DNA of 64,000 bases from Lonepinella koalarum (GTDB lineage: Bacteria; Pseudomonadota; Gammaproteobacteria; Enterobacterales; Pasteurellaceae): contig JAUNED010000003.1 in the NCBI GenBank assembly GCA_030525745.1, positions 1 to 64,000 on the forward strand, in the 5' to 3' direction. Made by a program: the position numbers and the translations under genes. The notes beneath the pieces were generated by a model, which was given only the letters and a program-made list of their open reading frames with translations, did no database searches and had not been told where the DNA came from. This document shows, one piece after another, positions 48,983 to 56,603 of the stretch. Numbering within the stretch: position 1 is the stretch's first letter; each line of letters begins with the position of its first letter.

Positions 48983-49435
48983 ATGAAAATTGCTATAGGC
49001 TGTGATGATGCCGCTTACAATTTAAAAGTTGAGTTGATCAAATATTTAGAAACATTAGGAATTGAATGTGATGATTTTGGTGCAGGTGCCGGTGATACAA
49101 CATTATATCCTAATGTTGCCGAAAAAGTAGCGTTAGCTGTAGCAGAAGGTAAATATGAGAGAGCCATTTTAACTTGTGGTACAGGAATTGGTATGTGTAT
49201 TACTGCAAATAAAATTCCGGGTGTACGTGCGGCAGTATGTCATGATGTATTTTCTGCTGAACGTTCTAGAAAAAGCAATGATGCACAGATTATTTGTTTT
49301 GGTGAACGTGTGATTGGTGTTGAATTAGCAAAATCATTGTTAAAAACTTGGCTAGAATGTGATTTTGCGGGTGGTGGTTCAACACCTAAATTAGAAAAAA
49401 TGAAAGAAATTGATGCTAAATATAGCAAATATTAA
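48983..49435 (+). CDS. RpiB/LacAB-family sugar-phosphate isomerase (EryI-like)
   Basis: The 150-residue product has the RpiB fold: active-site Cys65 in LTCGTGIGM, the anion-hole loop around it, His87 in AVCHDVFSAERSRKSNDAQ, and Asn99. The canonical DHAG motif near the N-terminus is CDDAAYNLK here, so the usual His is replaced by Asp, which suggests a substrate other than ribose 5-phosphate. By context it may convert D-erythrulose 4-phosphate to D-erythrose 4-phosphate, as EryI does. Confidence 0.85.
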   Translation: MKIAIGCDDAAYNLKVELIKYLETLGIECDDFGAGAGDTTLYPNVAEKVALAVAEGKYERAILTCGTGIGMCITANKIPGVRAAVCHDVFSAERSRKSNDAQIICFGERVIGVELAKSLLKTWLECDFAGGGSTPKLEKMKEIDAKYSKY

Positions 49436-49486
49436 TTTCATACATAACTATAAATTTTTATCTCACTCATATACAAGGGGTTAATT

Positions 49487-50464
49487 ATGAAAAAATTGAA
49501 TGTTATTTCTTCAGCCTTATTATTAGCCGGTTTTTCTGGTGGAGTTTTGGCTGCCGGTAATCATACTTTAGCATTAAGCCACTATGGTTCACCAAGTGAT
49601 ACTGTTACTAAAGCGACCGAACATATGGCAAAGCGTGCTCATGAACTTTCTAATGGTCGAATTACAATTAAATTACACCCGAATAGTGAGTTAGGCGCAT
49701 CAGATACCCAAATTGATGGTACACGTATGGGAACAATCGACATTGTTGTGGTCGGTAATCCTTATTACACTACGTTTAACGCTCAACTAAACCTACTAGA
49801 CTTACCATTTTTATTCAGAGATGAGGCTCATGTTGAAAAAGTCTTAGCTGGTGAAGTTGGTAATCAACTTTTAAAATCCTTGGAATCTTCAAATTTAAAA
49901 GGCTTAGCATTCTATGAAATCGGTTTTAGAGATATTACCAATAGTAAAAAAACAATTAAATCAGTTTCCGATTTAGCTCACCTAAAATTAAGAACAACAC
50001 CAAACCCGGCACATATTACTGCATTTAAAGAATGGGGGGCAAATCCAACGCCTATGCCATTCAATGAAGTATATTTTTCATTAAAGACAGGTGTGATTGA
50101 CGGACAAGAAAACCCCGTTCATCACATTTATAACAACAACTTACAGGAAGTACAAAAATACTTGTCTTTGACACATCATGCTTATACAGCAGCACCAATG
50201 TCAATGAACTTAGATCGTTTTAATTCCCTAGATAAAGAAGATCAAGATATTCTCTTAAAAGCAGCCCAAGAGGGTGCTGAATTAGAGAAAAAATTGAATA
50301 TTGAGGAAAATAGAATTTACTTGGAAAAATTAAAACAACAAGGAATGCAAGTTGAAGAAAATCCTGATATTACATCTTTCCAAGCCGGAGCTAAAAAAGC
50401 TTGGGATGATTATGCTAAGAAATTTAGTGATAAATTAATCCTAAAAGTACAAGAAACTAAATAG
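49487..50464 (+). CDS. TRAP transporter substrate-binding protein (DctP family)
   Basis: Periplasmic receptor of a TRAP importer. The 325-residue product has a signal peptide (MKKLNVISSALLLAGFSGGVLA, cut near residue 22) and the DctP fold, with LRTTPNPAHITAFKEWGANPTPMPFNEVYFSLKTGVIDGQENP. The arginine in KLRTTPN is the usual carboxylate clamp, so the ligand is probably an organic acid. AAGGGG ribosome binding site. A terminator-like hairpin separates it from dctQ. Confidence 0.93.
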   Translation: MKKLNVISSALLLAGFSGGVLAAGNHTLALSHYGSPSDTVTKATEHMAKRAHELSNGRITIKLHPNSELGASDTQIDGTRMGTIDIVVVGNPYYTTFNAQLNLLDLPFLFRDEAHVEKVLAGEVGNQLLKSLESSNLKGLAFYEIGFRDITNSKKTIKSVSDLAHLKLRTTPNPAHITAFKEWGANPTPMPFNEVYFSLKTGVIDGQENPVHHIYNNNLQEVQKYLSLTHHAYTAAPMSMNLDRFNSLDKEDQDILLKAAQEGAELEKKLNIEENRIYLEKLKQQGMQVEENPDITSFQAGAKKAWDDYAKKFSDKLILKVQETK

Positions 50465-50473
50465 ACAATAGAT

Positions 50474-50513
50474 TGTTCGTTAAAGCGAATATCTTACTTT
50501 AACGAACATTTTT
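50474..50513 (+). terminator. Intercistronic terminator-like hairpin between dctP and dctQ genes
   Basis: Perfect 12-bp stem TGTTCGTTAAAG (50474-50485) / CTTTAACGAACA (50497-50508) with an 11-base loop, followed by TTTTTAT. Probably a partial terminator or 3'-end stabiliser that raises the receptor transcript over the membrane subunits. Confidence 0.75.
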
Positions 50514-50546
50514 ATCTGTATGAATGTTTATTTGGGAGTTTTTAGA

Positions 50547-51023
50547 ATGATTGAAAAATATGAAAATTTTATAAGTAAAACCTTTTTGTCTCTAGGATGC
50601 TTATTTTTTCTTATTATTGTTTTAATGACGTTTGTGCAAGTTATCACAAGATACCTTGTGAATATTTCTTTTCCTTGGGCAGAAGAATTTTTACGCTTTT
50701 GTTATACCTATATGATTTTATTTGGCCTTTTAACAACAACACAAATACAAGTGCCAATGTTGAGAATAATGATTTTTGAAAAATTTAAGTATGGCTGGTT
50801 ACTTTCCTCTTTATTGTATATCCTAATGTTAGTGAGCTTATTTTTATTAGTGAAAGGAGGAATAAAAGTTTATTCTATGAATATCAATAGTTTTTATTCT
50901 GCATTTCAAATTTCTAAGTCTTGGGTATATGTGCCATTCATTGTCTGCTTAACATTAGAAATGATCAGAATTGCGATTGCATTTATTTCTTTGGCTAAAA
51001 CTCAAAAAGTGAGGGAGTTATAA
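50547..51023 (+). CDS. TRAP transporter small membrane subunit (DctQ family)
   Basis: The 158-residue product (from ATG 50547; GGGAG upstream) has four hydrophobic helices (near residues 10-32, 45-65, 82-105 and 128-148 of the product) and the DctQ-type FPWAEEFLRFCYTYMILFG. It overlaps the DctM start by 1 bp (TAATG). Another ATG nine codons upstream is in frame. It pairs with the DctM subunit. Confidence 0.9.
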   Translation: MIEKYENFISKTFLSLGCLFFLIIVLMTFVQVITRYLVNISFPWAEEFLRFCYTYMILFGLLTTTQIQVPMLRIMIFEKFKYGWLLSSLLYILMLVSLFLLVKGGIKVYSMNINSFYSAFQISKSWVYVPFIVCLTLEMIRIAIAFISLAKTQKVREL

Positions 51024-52315
51024 TGTCATTTATTATTTTATTAGGGGTAATGTTTATCCTCACCGTATTAGGCTTACCTCTCTTTTATAGTATTATTTTT
51101 GCATCAATCGTAACCTTATTATCTTTCCTCCCTAATATCCCAGTGACAATTGTTGCTCAACAAGTAATGCAGGGATTAGATACAAATGCATTACAAGCAC
51201 TAGCCTTTTTCTTCTTGGCTGGAGAGTTAATGAGCGTTGGTGGTATTACAACTCGAATTATTCGCTTTGTTAGCTCATTAATCGGACGCTGGAAAGGCTC
51301 CCTTGCCTATATTAATATTTTCTCAAGCTTATTTTTTGGCTCAATTAGTGGCTCAGCTGTGGCTTCTACGGCTGCAATAGGGAGCTCATTAATCCCTGCA
51401 ATGAAAAAGAGCGGTTATCCTGCAGACTTTTCTGCAGCACTTACTCAATCAGCTTCAATTATTGGTCCCATTATCCCCCCAAGTGTACCAATGATTGTAT
51501 TTGCTGCTTTAGCTGGGGCTGGTGTATCTGTCGGTAAAATGTTTATGTCCGGTATTATTCCTGGAATTATGATTGCATTAACCTTGATTTTAACCACATT
51601 TATTTTAAGTAAAATTTATAAATATGGTAATCAATCAACCCCTTTTAGCTGGAAAGAAGTTAAAGAAAGCGCAAAAGATGCGTTATGGGCGTTATTCTGT
51701 CCAATCATTATTCTATATGGCATTATTTCCGGTATTTTTACCGCAACAGAGGCTGGTGCAGTATCGGTAGTTTATGCTTATTTAGTTGGTACATTTGTTT
51801 ATAAAGAACTCAGTTTTGAACTTCTCAAAAAAGCATTAATTTCTTCTTTAAAAGGTACTATTACCGTCATGTTAATTGTTGGTGCGTCTTCCATTTTTGC
51901 TTGGTTGATCGCCCGTTTACAAATTAGCCATCAAGTAGCCGCTTGGGTATCATCAGTTTGTGATAGTCCATTAGAAGTCTTAATTTTAATTAATATTATT
52001 GTGCTATTTATCGGCATGGTGATGGATCCAACAGCTGCACTCACTATTTTAGTGCCTGTATTTATGCCGATTGTTAATCAATTTGGTATTTCACCAATTC
52101 ATTTCGGTTTAGTGATTATTTTAAATCTTATGATTGGTTTAGTAACCCCACCGGTCGGTTATCTTATTTTCCTTTCTGCAAATATAGCAGAATGCGAACC
52201 GATGAAAGTGCTAAAACAAAGCGTACCATTCTTATTTGCACTCTTTGCATTATTATTCTTGCTGATCCTTGTGCCTGAATTCAGTACGTTTTTACCTGAT
52301 TTATTGTTTGAGTAA
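51023..52315 (+). CDS. TRAP transporter large permease (DctM family)
   Basis: The 430-residue product has about 12 hydrophobic segments, the GSISGSAVASTAAIGSSLIPAMKKSGYP region and FIPSVPMIV-like IIPPSVPMIVFA, and the C-terminal repeat GMVMDPTAALTILVPVFMPI with PPVGYLIFL, all hallmarks of the DctM/ion transporter family. Drives Na+-dependent uptake of the ligand delivered by the DctP protein. Directly coupled to dctQ. Confidence 0.95.
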   Translation: MSFIILLGVMFILTVLGLPLFYSIIFASIVTLLSFLPNIPVTIVAQQVMQGLDTNALQALAFFFLAGELMSVGGITTRIIRFVSSLIGRWKGSLAYINIFSSLFFGSISGSAVASTAAIGSSLIPAMKKSGYPADFSAALTQSASIIGPIIPPSVPMIVFAALAGAGVSVGKMFMSGIIPGIMIALTLILTTFILSKIYKYGNQSTPFSWKEVKESAKDALWALFCPIIILYGIISGIFTATEAGAVSVVYAYLVGTFVYKELSFELLKKALISSLKGTITVMLIVGASSIFAWLIARLQISHQVAAWVSSVCDSPLEVLILINIIVLFIGMVMDPTAALTILVPVFMPIVNQFGISPIHFGLVIILNLMIGLVTPPVGYLIFLSANIAECEPMKVLKQSVPFLFALFALLFLLILVPEFSTFLPDLLFE

Positions 52316-52329
52316 TAGGAGATTGAAAT

Positions 52330-53007
52330 ATGAGTAACTGGATTGATTTATCAATGCCTATCTCAAAAGATCATATTCGTTGGAAAAGTACCATTGAAAA
52401 ACGAGGTAATTTTGATGAAGGCGATTTATTTGAAGCGACACAATTACAAGTTTCTTGCCACGCTTTTACCCATATGGATGCGCTGAGCCATATTAAAAAA
52501 GATGCCTATAATATTTTAGATATTCCAATCGAAACCTATATCGGCGAGTTTTATGTATTGGACTTATCCGATCGTATTCAGGATAATTTTGAAATTAATG
52601 AAACGGTGTTGGAATCCATTTGGCCGCAAGCAGATAATGTCAAAAAAGTCATTTTTAAAACCTGCTGGGATACTCATTATAGCTATAACTCCAAAGAATT
52701 TTGGGGAAATTCTCCTTATATCACCTTTGAGGGCGCGGCCTATTTAGCCCGTAAAAATTTAGACATTATTGCCTTTGATTTTCCGCAGGATTACCCAATT
52801 CGTGGTTGGCTCACAGGTACGATGGAAAAACCACTCACCAAGCATGTGACCCATCATCATTTATTGGCGAAAGGTGTTACCTTGGTGGAATATATTTGCA
52901 ATACCAGTCAAATTAAAACGTCGATTATTGATGCATTAATGATCCCTATTGCCATTGAAAATACCGATGGATCGCCTTGCCGAGTATTAATTAAAAATAG
53001 GGAATAA
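52330..53007 (+). CDS. Cyclase family hydrolase
   Basis: The 225-residue product belongs to the cyclase/kynurenine formamidase-like family: the metal motif usually HxGTHxDxPxH appears as CHAFTHMDALSH (about residues 45-56), and WIDLSMPISKDH opens the fold. Two differences from the consensus (G to F before TH, P to L) set it apart from KynB. In a TRAP-linked sugar-acid operon a lactone- or amide-opening role is plausible but unproven. It lies 3 bp before the TpiA-EIIB gene. Confidence 0.78.
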   Translation: MSNWIDLSMPISKDHIRWKSTIEKRGNFDEGDLFEATQLQVSCHAFTHMDALSHIKKDAYNILDIPIETYIGEFYVLDLSDRIQDNFEINETVLESIWPQADNVKKVIFKTCWDTHYSYNSKEFWGNSPYITFEGAAYLARKNLDIIAFDFPQDYPIRGWLTGTMEKPLTKHVTHHHLLAKGVTLVEYICNTSQIKTSIIDALMIPIAIENTDGSPCRVLIKNRE

Positions 53008-53010
53008 ATA

Positions 53011-54096
53011 ATGAAAAAGAAAATTTATTTCGGTACTAATTTAAAAATGTATAAAGGCAATGCCGAGGTGGTGAATTACCTGTCTGAATTGTCGGATTTG
53101 GCTAATACCATTCAATCCAACTTTGATATTGAATTATTTGTGATTCCCTCTTATACCACATTGAAAGATTCTGTTGAAGTGATTAAAAATAAAGCCGCTG
53201 ATTTAGCTATTCAGATTGGTGCTCAAAATATGAACCCCAATGACAATGGGCAATTTACCGGTGATATTTCGCCATTAATGCTCAAAGAATTGGATGTGCA
53301 ATTAGTCATGATTGGTCATTCAGAGCGCCGTTATATTTTTAAAGAAACTGACCAAGAAGAAAATGAAAAAGTATTATCTTCTTTAAAGCATGGATTTACC
53401 ACTTTATTATGTGTTGGCGAAACACTTGAGCAAAAGAATTATAATATTTCTGATGAAGTATTAAGATCTCAATTAAAAGTTGGATTACATAATGTGAAAA
53501 AAGAGCAACTATCTAAATTATGGATTGCTTACGAACCCGTATGGGCAATTGGTGTAAATGGCATTCCTGCGACAGCGGAATATGCCAATGAAAAACATGT
53601 TGTCATTAAACAATGTTTAGCTGAATTATTTGGTGATGATGCTAATAAAATCCCCGTATTATATGGGGGAAGTGTTAATTTCCAGAATGCAAGTCAATTG
53701 ATAGCCCAACCTAATATTGATGGATTATTTACCGGACGTAGTGCGTGGAATGCAAAAGATTTTTATCATTTAATGATCGACACATTAAAAACCGCACAAT
53801 TATATTCGAATGAGGAAATTGATGATGTATTATTGAAAAATAATGGATATACTGATATTGCCAAGGAATTAATGAATAAGTTAGGAGGAAAAGAAAATAT
53901 TACTGCATTGACTCATTGTGCAACTAGAATTAGAGTGGTTCCTTTTGATGAAAGTAAAATAAATAAATTAGCAATAGAGAAAATTGATAAAGTAAAAGGT
54001 GTATTTACTATCACTAATCAATATCAAATTATTTTTGGAAAAACTATTGTCGATAAGATTTATAATGAATTAAACAATCTAATTAACAATAACTAA
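53011..54096 (+). CDS. Triose-phosphate isomerase-like protein fused to a PTS EIIB domain
   Basis: 361 residues. Residues 1-265 form a TIM-type isomerase with Lys12 (GTNLKMYKG), His103 (MIGHSERR), Glu175 (AYEPVWAIG) and phosphate loop LYGGSVN. Residues about 280-356 form a glucose-type PTS EIIB domain with its phospho-cysteine Cys303 (LTHCATRIRV) and the conserved KGVFTITNQYQIIFG. The frame is unbroken across the join. The canonical tpiA is elsewhere (59940), so this is a second enzyme, probably acting like EryH on L-erythrulose 1-phosphate. No EIIC is encoded nearby, so the EIIB domain may be regulatory. Confidence 0.9.
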   Translation: MKKKIYFGTNLKMYKGNAEVVNYLSELSDLANTIQSNFDIELFVIPSYTTLKDSVEVIKNKAADLAIQIGAQNMNPNDNGQFTGDISPLMLKELDVQLVMIGHSERRYIFKETDQEENEKVLSSLKHGFTTLLCVGETLEQKNYNISDEVLRSQLKVGLHNVKKEQLSKLWIAYEPVWAIGVNGIPATAEYANEKHVVIKQCLAELFGDDANKIPVLYGGSVNFQNASQLIAQPNIDGLFTGRSAWNAKDFYHLMIDTLKTAQLYSNEEIDDVLLKNNGYTDIAKELMNKLGGKENITALTHCATRIRVVPFDESKINKLAIEKIDKVKGVFTITNQYQIIFGKTIVDKIYNELNNLINNN

Positions 54097-54127
54097 AAAA
54101 ATACACCTTTAAAATTGATTAGGATTA

Positions 54128-54163
54128 CTCTGTCTAAAATAAATCCTTTTATTTTAGACAGAG
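54128..54163. terminator. Hairpin at the end of the predicted C4 catabolic operon
   Basis: Perfect 16-bp stem CTCTGTCTAAAATAAA / TTTATTTTAGACAGAG with a TCCT loop, 32 bp past the last stop. No separate T run follows, but it is the obvious end of the transcript. Confidence 0.7.
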
Positions 54164-54448
54164 ATAACACTCTTCTGAAGTTAATCACTCCCGAATAAAC
54201 GCCTCTCTAAGATTTTTAGATATTAACCAACGACTTCAATTTATTTCTCCGATTAGAGGTAACATTACCAACTTCAATACAGATCGAGACAAAATTGCCT
54301 TTTCATCTTTTTTGAGCATAGCCTTCAGGGGATAAACCGTCAAAATTTTGATTGGCATATCTTAGGCATAGCAACTTTATCAGTACGGACGGAGACAAAC
54401 AAGATAGTAAGGGTAAAGGTATTTTGACAATGTTAAGCTACTATTTTT

Positions 54449-54464
54449 TGTGATCAAGATCACA
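54449..54464. promoter_or_regulatory. CRP site 1 upstream of mtlA
   Basis: TGTGATCAAGATCACA, perfect TGTGA-N6-TCACA and a near-complete palindrome. Confidence 0.85.
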
Positions 54465-54488
54465 TTTTTTAGTGAAAAAATACCATAA

Positions 54489-54504
54489 TGTGATCTTGAT
54501 CACA
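54489..54504. promoter_or_regulatory. CRP site 2 upstream of mtlA
   Basis: TGTGATCTTGATCACA, perfect TGTGA-N6-TCACA, centred 40 bp from site 1. Confidence 0.85.
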
Positions 54505-54532
54505 TTTATTGAAAATAAAAATTAAAAAATAA

Positions 54533-54548
54533 TGTGATCTACTTCACA
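54533..54548. promoter_or_regulatory. CRP site 3 upstream of mtlA
   Basis: TGTGATCTACTTCACA, TGTGA-N6-TCACA, centred 44 bp from site 2 and closest to the probable promoter. Confidence 0.85.
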
Positions 54549-54653
54549 GATTTGCAATAAAAAATTTTTTCTTTTGTAACAAATATGTTATTTTGCTGCC
54601 CGAAAAATAGTCAATCTATTTCTCTTAATGAGTTCTAGCTATCGAGGTCAATT

Positions 54654-56531
54654 ATGCTATCAGCAAATGCAAAAGTGAAAATCCAAAGTTTTGGACGTTT
54701 CTTATCAAATATGGTGATGCCGAATATTGGGGCATTTATTGCGTGGGGTTTTATTACCGCACTTTTTATTCCTACAGGCTGGTTGCCGAATGAGACATTG
54801 GCAAAATTAGTCGATCCGATGATTACCTATTTATTGCCATTGTTAATTGGTTATACAGGCGGTAAGTTAGTGGGTGGTGAACGTGGTGCCGTAGTAGGTG
54901 CTATTACGACTGCCGGTGTTATTGTAGGTACGGATATTCCAATGTTCTTGGGAGCGATGATTGCCGGTCCAACAGGTGGTTGGGCAATCAAAAATTTCGA
55001 CAAATGGGCTGATGGTAAAATCAAAAGCGGTTTTGAGATGTTAGTGAATAACTTCTCCTCAGGTATTATCGGCATGATTTTAGCTATTCTGTTCTTTTGG
55101 GTGATTGGCCCTGCCGTAAAAGTGGTATCAGGTTGGTTAGCTGCCGGTGTTGATGTGCTTGTTCAAGCCGGTTTATTGCCGTTAACCTCTATTTTTGTGG
55201 AACCGGCCAAAATCCTTTTCTTAAATAATGCGATTAACCACGGTATTTTCTCACCGTTAGGTATTCAACAAGCGCAAGAATTAGGTCAATCTGTTTTCTT
55301 TTTAATTGAAGCAAATCCGGGTCCGGGCTTAGGTGTATTGTTGGCTTATATGCTGTTTGGCAAAGGTTCTGCCAAACAAACTTCCGGTGGTGCTGCGGTA
55401 ATCCATTTCTTTGGTGGTATTCACGAAATTTATTTCCCTTATGTGCTAATGAATCCACGGTTATTAATCGCTGTGATTGCAGGCGGTGCAACAGGTGTAT
55501 TCACGCTTGTATTGTTTAATGCAGGTTTACAAGCACCGGCTTCTCCGGGTTCAATTATTGCCGTATTGGCAATGACGCCGAAAGCCTCTTTCGTGGGCGT
55601 GGTTTTATCCGTGATTGCAGCTTGTGCGGTGTCTTTCGTGATTGCCTCTTTCTTCTTAAAAATTCAAAAAGAAGACAGCATCAACACATTGGAAGAAATG
55701 CAAGCGGCCTCTAAAGCGATGAAAGGCGGTCAAACTGCAGCACAAAGTGCGGTCACTGATTTCAATGGTTTGAAAAAAATCTTTGTTTCTTGCGACGCAG
55801 GCATGGGTTCCAGCGCTATGGGTGCAGGCATGTTGCGTAAAAAAGTGAAAGATGCCGGTTTAGCGATTGAAGTGACTAACTGTGCAATCAATGATTTACC
55901 GGAAGATGCACGTTTAGTTATCACTCACCAAGATTTAACCTTGCGTGCGAAAAAACAAGTGCCAAATGCAATGCATTTATCCTTGCAAAACTTCTTGGAC
56001 AACAAATTTTATGATGGCTTAGTCAGCGATTTAAAAGCGGCTGCCCAAGGTGATATTACTACAGCAGCTGAAGAAAATGTAGTTGAAGTAAATGGCACAG
56101 CCTTTACCTTAAACGCAGAACAAATTTTCTTAGGTTTGAATGCAGAAAACAAAGCAGATGCTATTCGTTTCGCCGGTGAGCAACTAGTGAAATTCGGCTT
56201 CGTACAACCAAGCTATATCGACGCAATGTTTGCTCGTGAGGAGTTGGTTTCTACTTACTTAGGTGAAGGTTTGGCAGTGCCACATGGTACGGCAGATGCT
56301 AAAGATTCGGTGTTAAAAACGGGCATCGTAGTGTGTCAATATCCACAGGGTGTTCGTTTTACCGATGAGGAAGACGGTGTAGCGAAATTAGTAATTGGTA
56401 TTGCTGCAAAAGGCAATGAGCATATTCAAGTACTGACAGCTATTACCAATGCATTAGATAGCGAAGAAGCCATTGCGACACTGACATCGACTAATGATGT
56501 AGACAAAGTGTTAGCCTTATTAAAAGCCTAA
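54654..56531 (+). CDS. mtlA: PTS mannitol transporter subunit IICBA
   Basis: Imports and phosphorylates D-mannitol. The 625-residue product has the EIIC membrane domain (about 12-340, with GGIHEIYFPYV), the EIIB domain with phospho-Cys380 in FVSCDAGMGSSAMG, and the EIIA domain with phospho-His544 in GLAVPHGTADAK. Full three-domain architecture and length as in E. coli MtlA (637). GAGGT precedes the ATG. First gene of mtlADR. Confidence 0.98.
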   Translation: MLSANAKVKIQSFGRFLSNMVMPNIGAFIAWGFITALFIPTGWLPNETLAKLVDPMITYLLPLLIGYTGGKLVGGERGAVVGAITTAGVIVGTDIPMFLGAMIAGPTGGWAIKNFDKWADGKIKSGFEMLVNNFSSGIIGMILAILFFWVIGPAVKVVSGWLAAGVDVLVQAGLLPLTSIFVEPAKILFLNNAINHGIFSPLGIQQAQELGQSVFFLIEANPGPGLGVLLAYMLFGKGSAKQTSGGAAVIHFFGGIHEIYFPYVLMNPRLLIAVIAGGATGVFTLVLFNAGLQAPASPGSIIAVLAMTPKASFVGVVLSVIAACAVSFVIASFFLKIQKEDSINTLEEMQAASKAMKGGQTAAQSAVTDFNGLKKIFVSCDAGMGSSAMGAGMLRKKVKDAGLAIEVTNCAINDLPEDARLVITHQDLTLRAKKQVPNAMHLSLQNFLDNKFYDGLVSDLKAAAQGDITTAAEENVVEVNGTAFTLNAEQIFLGLNAENKADAIRFAGEQLVKFGFVQPSYIDAMFAREELVSTYLGEGLAVPHGTADAKDSVLKTGIVVCQYPQGVRFTDEEDGVAKLVIGIAAKGNEHIQVLTAITNALDSEEAIATLTSTNDVDKVLALLKA

Positions 56532-56545
56532 AAGTGCGGTAAAAA

Positions 56546-56569
56546 ATGGCGTAGTTTTGACTACGCCAT
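56546..56569 (+). terminator. Hairpin between mtlA and mtlD
   Basis: Perfect 10-bp GC-containing stem ATGGCGTAGT / ACTACGCCAT with a TTTG loop, 14 bp after the mtlA stop. Only weakly T-rich after it, so it may lower mtlD transcription or stabilise the mtlA mRNA end rather than terminate fully. Confidence 0.6.
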
Positions 56570-56603
56570 CTTCGTTTATCATATTATTAATTTGGAGAGT
56601 AAA

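Larger units (their letters stand above)
54164..54653 (+). promoter_or_regulatory. mtlA upstream region
   Basis: 490 bp without a supported gene. The 3' half (54440-54600) holds three CRP sites and a candidate -10 TATGTT at 54584-54589; placing +1 near 54597-54602 puts the nearest CRP site at about -57 to -61, class I. The 5' half (54164-54440) has mixed composition, reading frames broken in all directions and no recognisable feature; it may be relic DNA. Confidence 0.65.

Noticed and set aside
53011..53800. TpiA-like gene as a simple duplicate of the glycolytic tpiA
   Set aside because: Its sequence around the catalytic Lys (GTNLKMYKG) and elsewhere differs strongly from the glycolytic copy, and it is embedded in a catabolic operon, so a distinct substrate is more likely.
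54180..54440. Short minus-strand reading fragments that look faintly protein-like
   Set aside because: They are interrupted by stops every 20-30 codons and match no family I recognise, so I did not call a pseudogene.
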